Assembly: GCA_041393965.1 (NCBI GenBank)
Contig: JAWKJB010000003.1
Span: forward strand, 310,001-374,000
Source of the DNA: Acidimicrobiia bacterium
GTDB lineage: Bacteria; Actinomycetota; Acidimicrobiia; Spongiisociales; UBA5794
Length of the DNA stretch: 64,000 nucleotides
Reading direction: 5' to 3'
The notes under the pieces are model-generated. The model had not been told where the DNA came from. It saw only the letters and a list, made by a program, of their open reading frames with translations, and did not search any database. Below are positions 62,518 through 64,000 of this stretch, in pieces. The position numbers were made by a program, and so were the translations under genes. Each line of letters opens with the position of its first letter. The first letter of the stretch is position 1.

Positions 62518-63245
62518 CCAAGGACAGACGCGACCTGTTCGAGGCTCTACGAGAGGGTGACCCGGCTCGTATGAGCAACTCCGAACAGGATGCTCTGCTG
62601 CGCCAACGCATCAAGTCGAGAGTTCTCGCGGCTGATCGTCGACCGTTGCGCGCCACACGGCGCAGGATCCTCGTCGTTGCATTGGTAGCCGCCTTTGCCC
62701 TCGCATCCACGGCTGCTGCCATCTATCTTGCTCGTGAGCCGTCCGATCCCGCAGGGATCGGCTGCTACCAGGCCGCAACGCTTGACGCTCCACAGTTCGG
62801 CGTTCGTGCACCATCGTCATTGCACCCAAGCGAATGTGAACAACTTTGGGCCGACGGAACTCTCACCAACCCATCCGTTGTACCGAAAGGAGAGATCCCA
62901 CAACTCGTTGGATGTGTCAACCCAGCTGGAGGGCTCGCCGTATTCCCCAGCAACGACGACCAGCTCTGTGACCGGCTCGGCCTCGCGCGCTACGAGGAGC
63001 CCACTCGAACCGATGTCGTCGAACTCAACGTTCAACTCTTGGGACTCTTCACGACCGAGAAATGTATGACGATGGATGACGCACAAACCCGGGTCGAAGA
63101 CATCCTCACCGCTCAGGGCCTCAGCAACTGGTCGGTGACTGTCACCACGCCAGCCTCAGCCGATCGGCCCTGCGCCAGCTTCAGCCTCAACGGGAGCGAC
63201 CACACCATTCTGCTCGTCCCCATTCCTGTCCCACCGGACGAATAA
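62514..63245 (+). CDS. Single-pass membrane protein, possible anti-sigma partner
   Basis: 243 residues: a cytoplasmic N-terminus of ~48, a TM at ~50-70 (RILVVALVAAFALASTAAAIYLA) and an extracytoplasmic domain with six or so Cys (GCYQA, SECEQL, GCVNP, LCDRL, KCMTM, PCASF). Translationally coupled to the ECF sigma gene, which suggests anti-sigma function. No zinc-binding HxxxCxxC anti-sigma motif is visible, so this is tentative. Confidence 0.6.
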   Translation: MTKDRRDLFEALREGDPARMSNSEQDALLRQRIKSRVLAADRRPLRATRRRILVVALVAAFALASTAAAIYLAREPSDPAGIGCYQAATLDAPQFGVRAPSSLHPSECEQLWADGTLTNPSVVPKGEIPQLVGCVNPAGGLAVFPSNDDQLCDRLGLARYEEPTRTDVVELNVQLLGLFTTEKCMTMDDAQTRVEDILTAQGLSNWSVTVTTPASADRPCASFSLNGSDHTILLVPIPVPPDE

Positions 63246-63265
63246 CACATAGCGGATTCCGAGAC

Positions 63266-63442
63266 GTGTCAATCAGTCTCGACCAGAGCGGGCACAGCGC
63301 CGTCGTTATCTGCGATCACGGCATGAGAGTGCCGACATTGGGTCGCGACATCTTGAATCGGCCGGACATCTACAAAGACAAGAGGGCGAGACACCGATAC
63401 ACTTCACTTGGACATTGGGACGTGCTATGGGTCGCGCTCTAG
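63266..63442 (+). CDS. Possible 58-residue small ORF
   Basis: GTG to TAG; MSISLDQSGHSAVVICDHG then ...GRDILNRPDIYKDKRARHRYTSLGHW (shown in part). Amino acid composition looks protein-like, with no long low-complexity run. There is no clear SD, and its end overlaps the transposase stop on the other strand. May be a fragment of a mobile-element gene. Confidence 0.3.
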   Translation: MSISLDQSGHSAVVICDHGMRVPTLGRDILNRPDIYKDKRARHRYTSLGHWDVLWVAL

Positions 63443-63912
63443 ATGTCCTTCACACAGAAATTGTTGACAGGTAGCCGGTTGGCGGGTGCCGTCCCGATTT
63501 CGGTGTGGAGTCGGTGCCAGTTGTAGTCGTGGAGCCAGTTGGGAAGCGAATCGATGCGTTGCTGGTTCGACGTGAACGGCTGGTCGTAGGCCCACTCGTT
63601 GAGGAGGGTCTGGTTGAATCGTTCTGCTTTCCCGTTTGTTTGGGGCCGGTACGGTCGAGTCGTGAGATGCCGGGCACCGGCTTGGGCGAGGGCCTGTTGG
63701 AAGACACGTGAGCGGCGGTAGTTCAAGGCGTTGTCGGTCATGACCCGCTCCACGGACACGTGGTGGCTGGCAAACCAGTCCATTGCTCGGGTGATGAAAC
63801 CGGCACATGTGGCGCCTTGTTCATCATTGTGAACTTCGACATACACGACCCGACTGTGGTCATCGATTGCCACATGGATGTTGGTCGCCCGGAGGAATGC
63901 AGGTCAGGAACA
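63439..63912 (-). pseudogene. Truncated IS481-type transposase (rve domain)
   Basis: C-terminal catalytic part only, on the minus strand. DDE residues sit in VAIDDHSR, VMTDNALNY and RPQTNGKAERFN. Frame is open only back to about 63912, where TGA closes it; the usual N-terminal HTH half is absent in this frame and no continuation is seen up to the window end. Rich in ACGT words compared with the host DNA, so a recent arrival. Confidence 0.8.
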
Positions 63913-64000
63913 ACAATTCGCGGCTTCCTTGGCCAATTCTGCAATAGGATCGACACGATGATGAGACGTGCAGTGATTTGGATCATCGTCGTGTGGGCCG

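Noticed and set aside
61690..64000. Prophage or integrative element with att sites
   Set aside because: No integrase gene and no repeat of the tRNA-Ala 3' end was found before the window edge; only an atypical segment can be claimed.

Overview
The window looks like chromosomal DNA of a high-GC Actinomycetota. Gene orders typical of that phylum are prfB-ftsE-ftsX-smpB-ssrA, tig-clpP-clpX-valS-folC-ndk-mreBCD-mrdA-rodA, rne-rplU-rpmA-obgE-proB...nadD-rsfS, and a Mec-like/Rv1339-like/rph/rdgB block resembling M. tuberculosis Rv1334-Rv1341. A deep-branching class such as Acidimicrobiia is my best guess from the mreBCD/rodA rod-shape locus and gene order; no rRNA is present to confirm it.

Layout. 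1-6.4 kb: release factor 2 (5' end cut by the window edge), FtsEX with an overlapping LytM-type murein hydrolase activator gene, SmpB, a membrane thioredoxin-like protein and tmRNA. 6.4-8.6 kb: a TetR/MFS efflux pair with its own palindromic operator. 8.6-22.7 kb: a self-contained reductive pyrimidine catabolism locus. A MocR regulator and alanine dehydrogenase run leftward; beta-ureidopropionase, omega-aminotransferase, dihydropyrimidinase, (methyl)malonate-semialdehyde dehydrogenase, an NMT1-type ABC importer and the two dihydropyrimidine dehydrogenase subunits run rightward. 22.7-36.4 kb: a mixed region with YbaK, phosphofructokinase, LemA/DUF2207, JAMM peptidase, cAMP-phosphodiesterase-like MBL protein, RNase PH, RdgB, five tRNAs, a HTH/LAGLIDADG-like protein and small lipoproteins. 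36.6-61.6 kb: housekeeping genes for protein folding and degradation, tRNA charging, folate, cell shape, RNA decay, ribosome assembly and proline/NAD synthesis. A MoxR/CoxE/response-regulator/LytM module sits between proB and nadD. 61.8-64 kb: beyond a tRNA-Ala, an ECF sigma factor, its partner membrane protein, a small ORF and a broken IS481 transposase, with composition unlike the rest.

Non-gene structure stands out. (1) The tetranucleotide ACGT is almost absent from the first 61.9 kb (five by-eye hits) but occurs nine times in the last 2.1 kb. (2) Three tandem arrays of 7-bp units follow CDS ends, one with 37 units in perfect phase. (3) A 13-codon ORF has a 16-nt Shine-Dalgarno that matches almost the whole 16S 3' tail, with an anti-SD look-alike downstream able to pair with it. 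(4) A dispersed intergenic element carrying GTACCCAGGGT occurs three times. (5) Three TTTGT direct repeats at exact 21-bp spacing lie in the MocR/pyd intergenic region.
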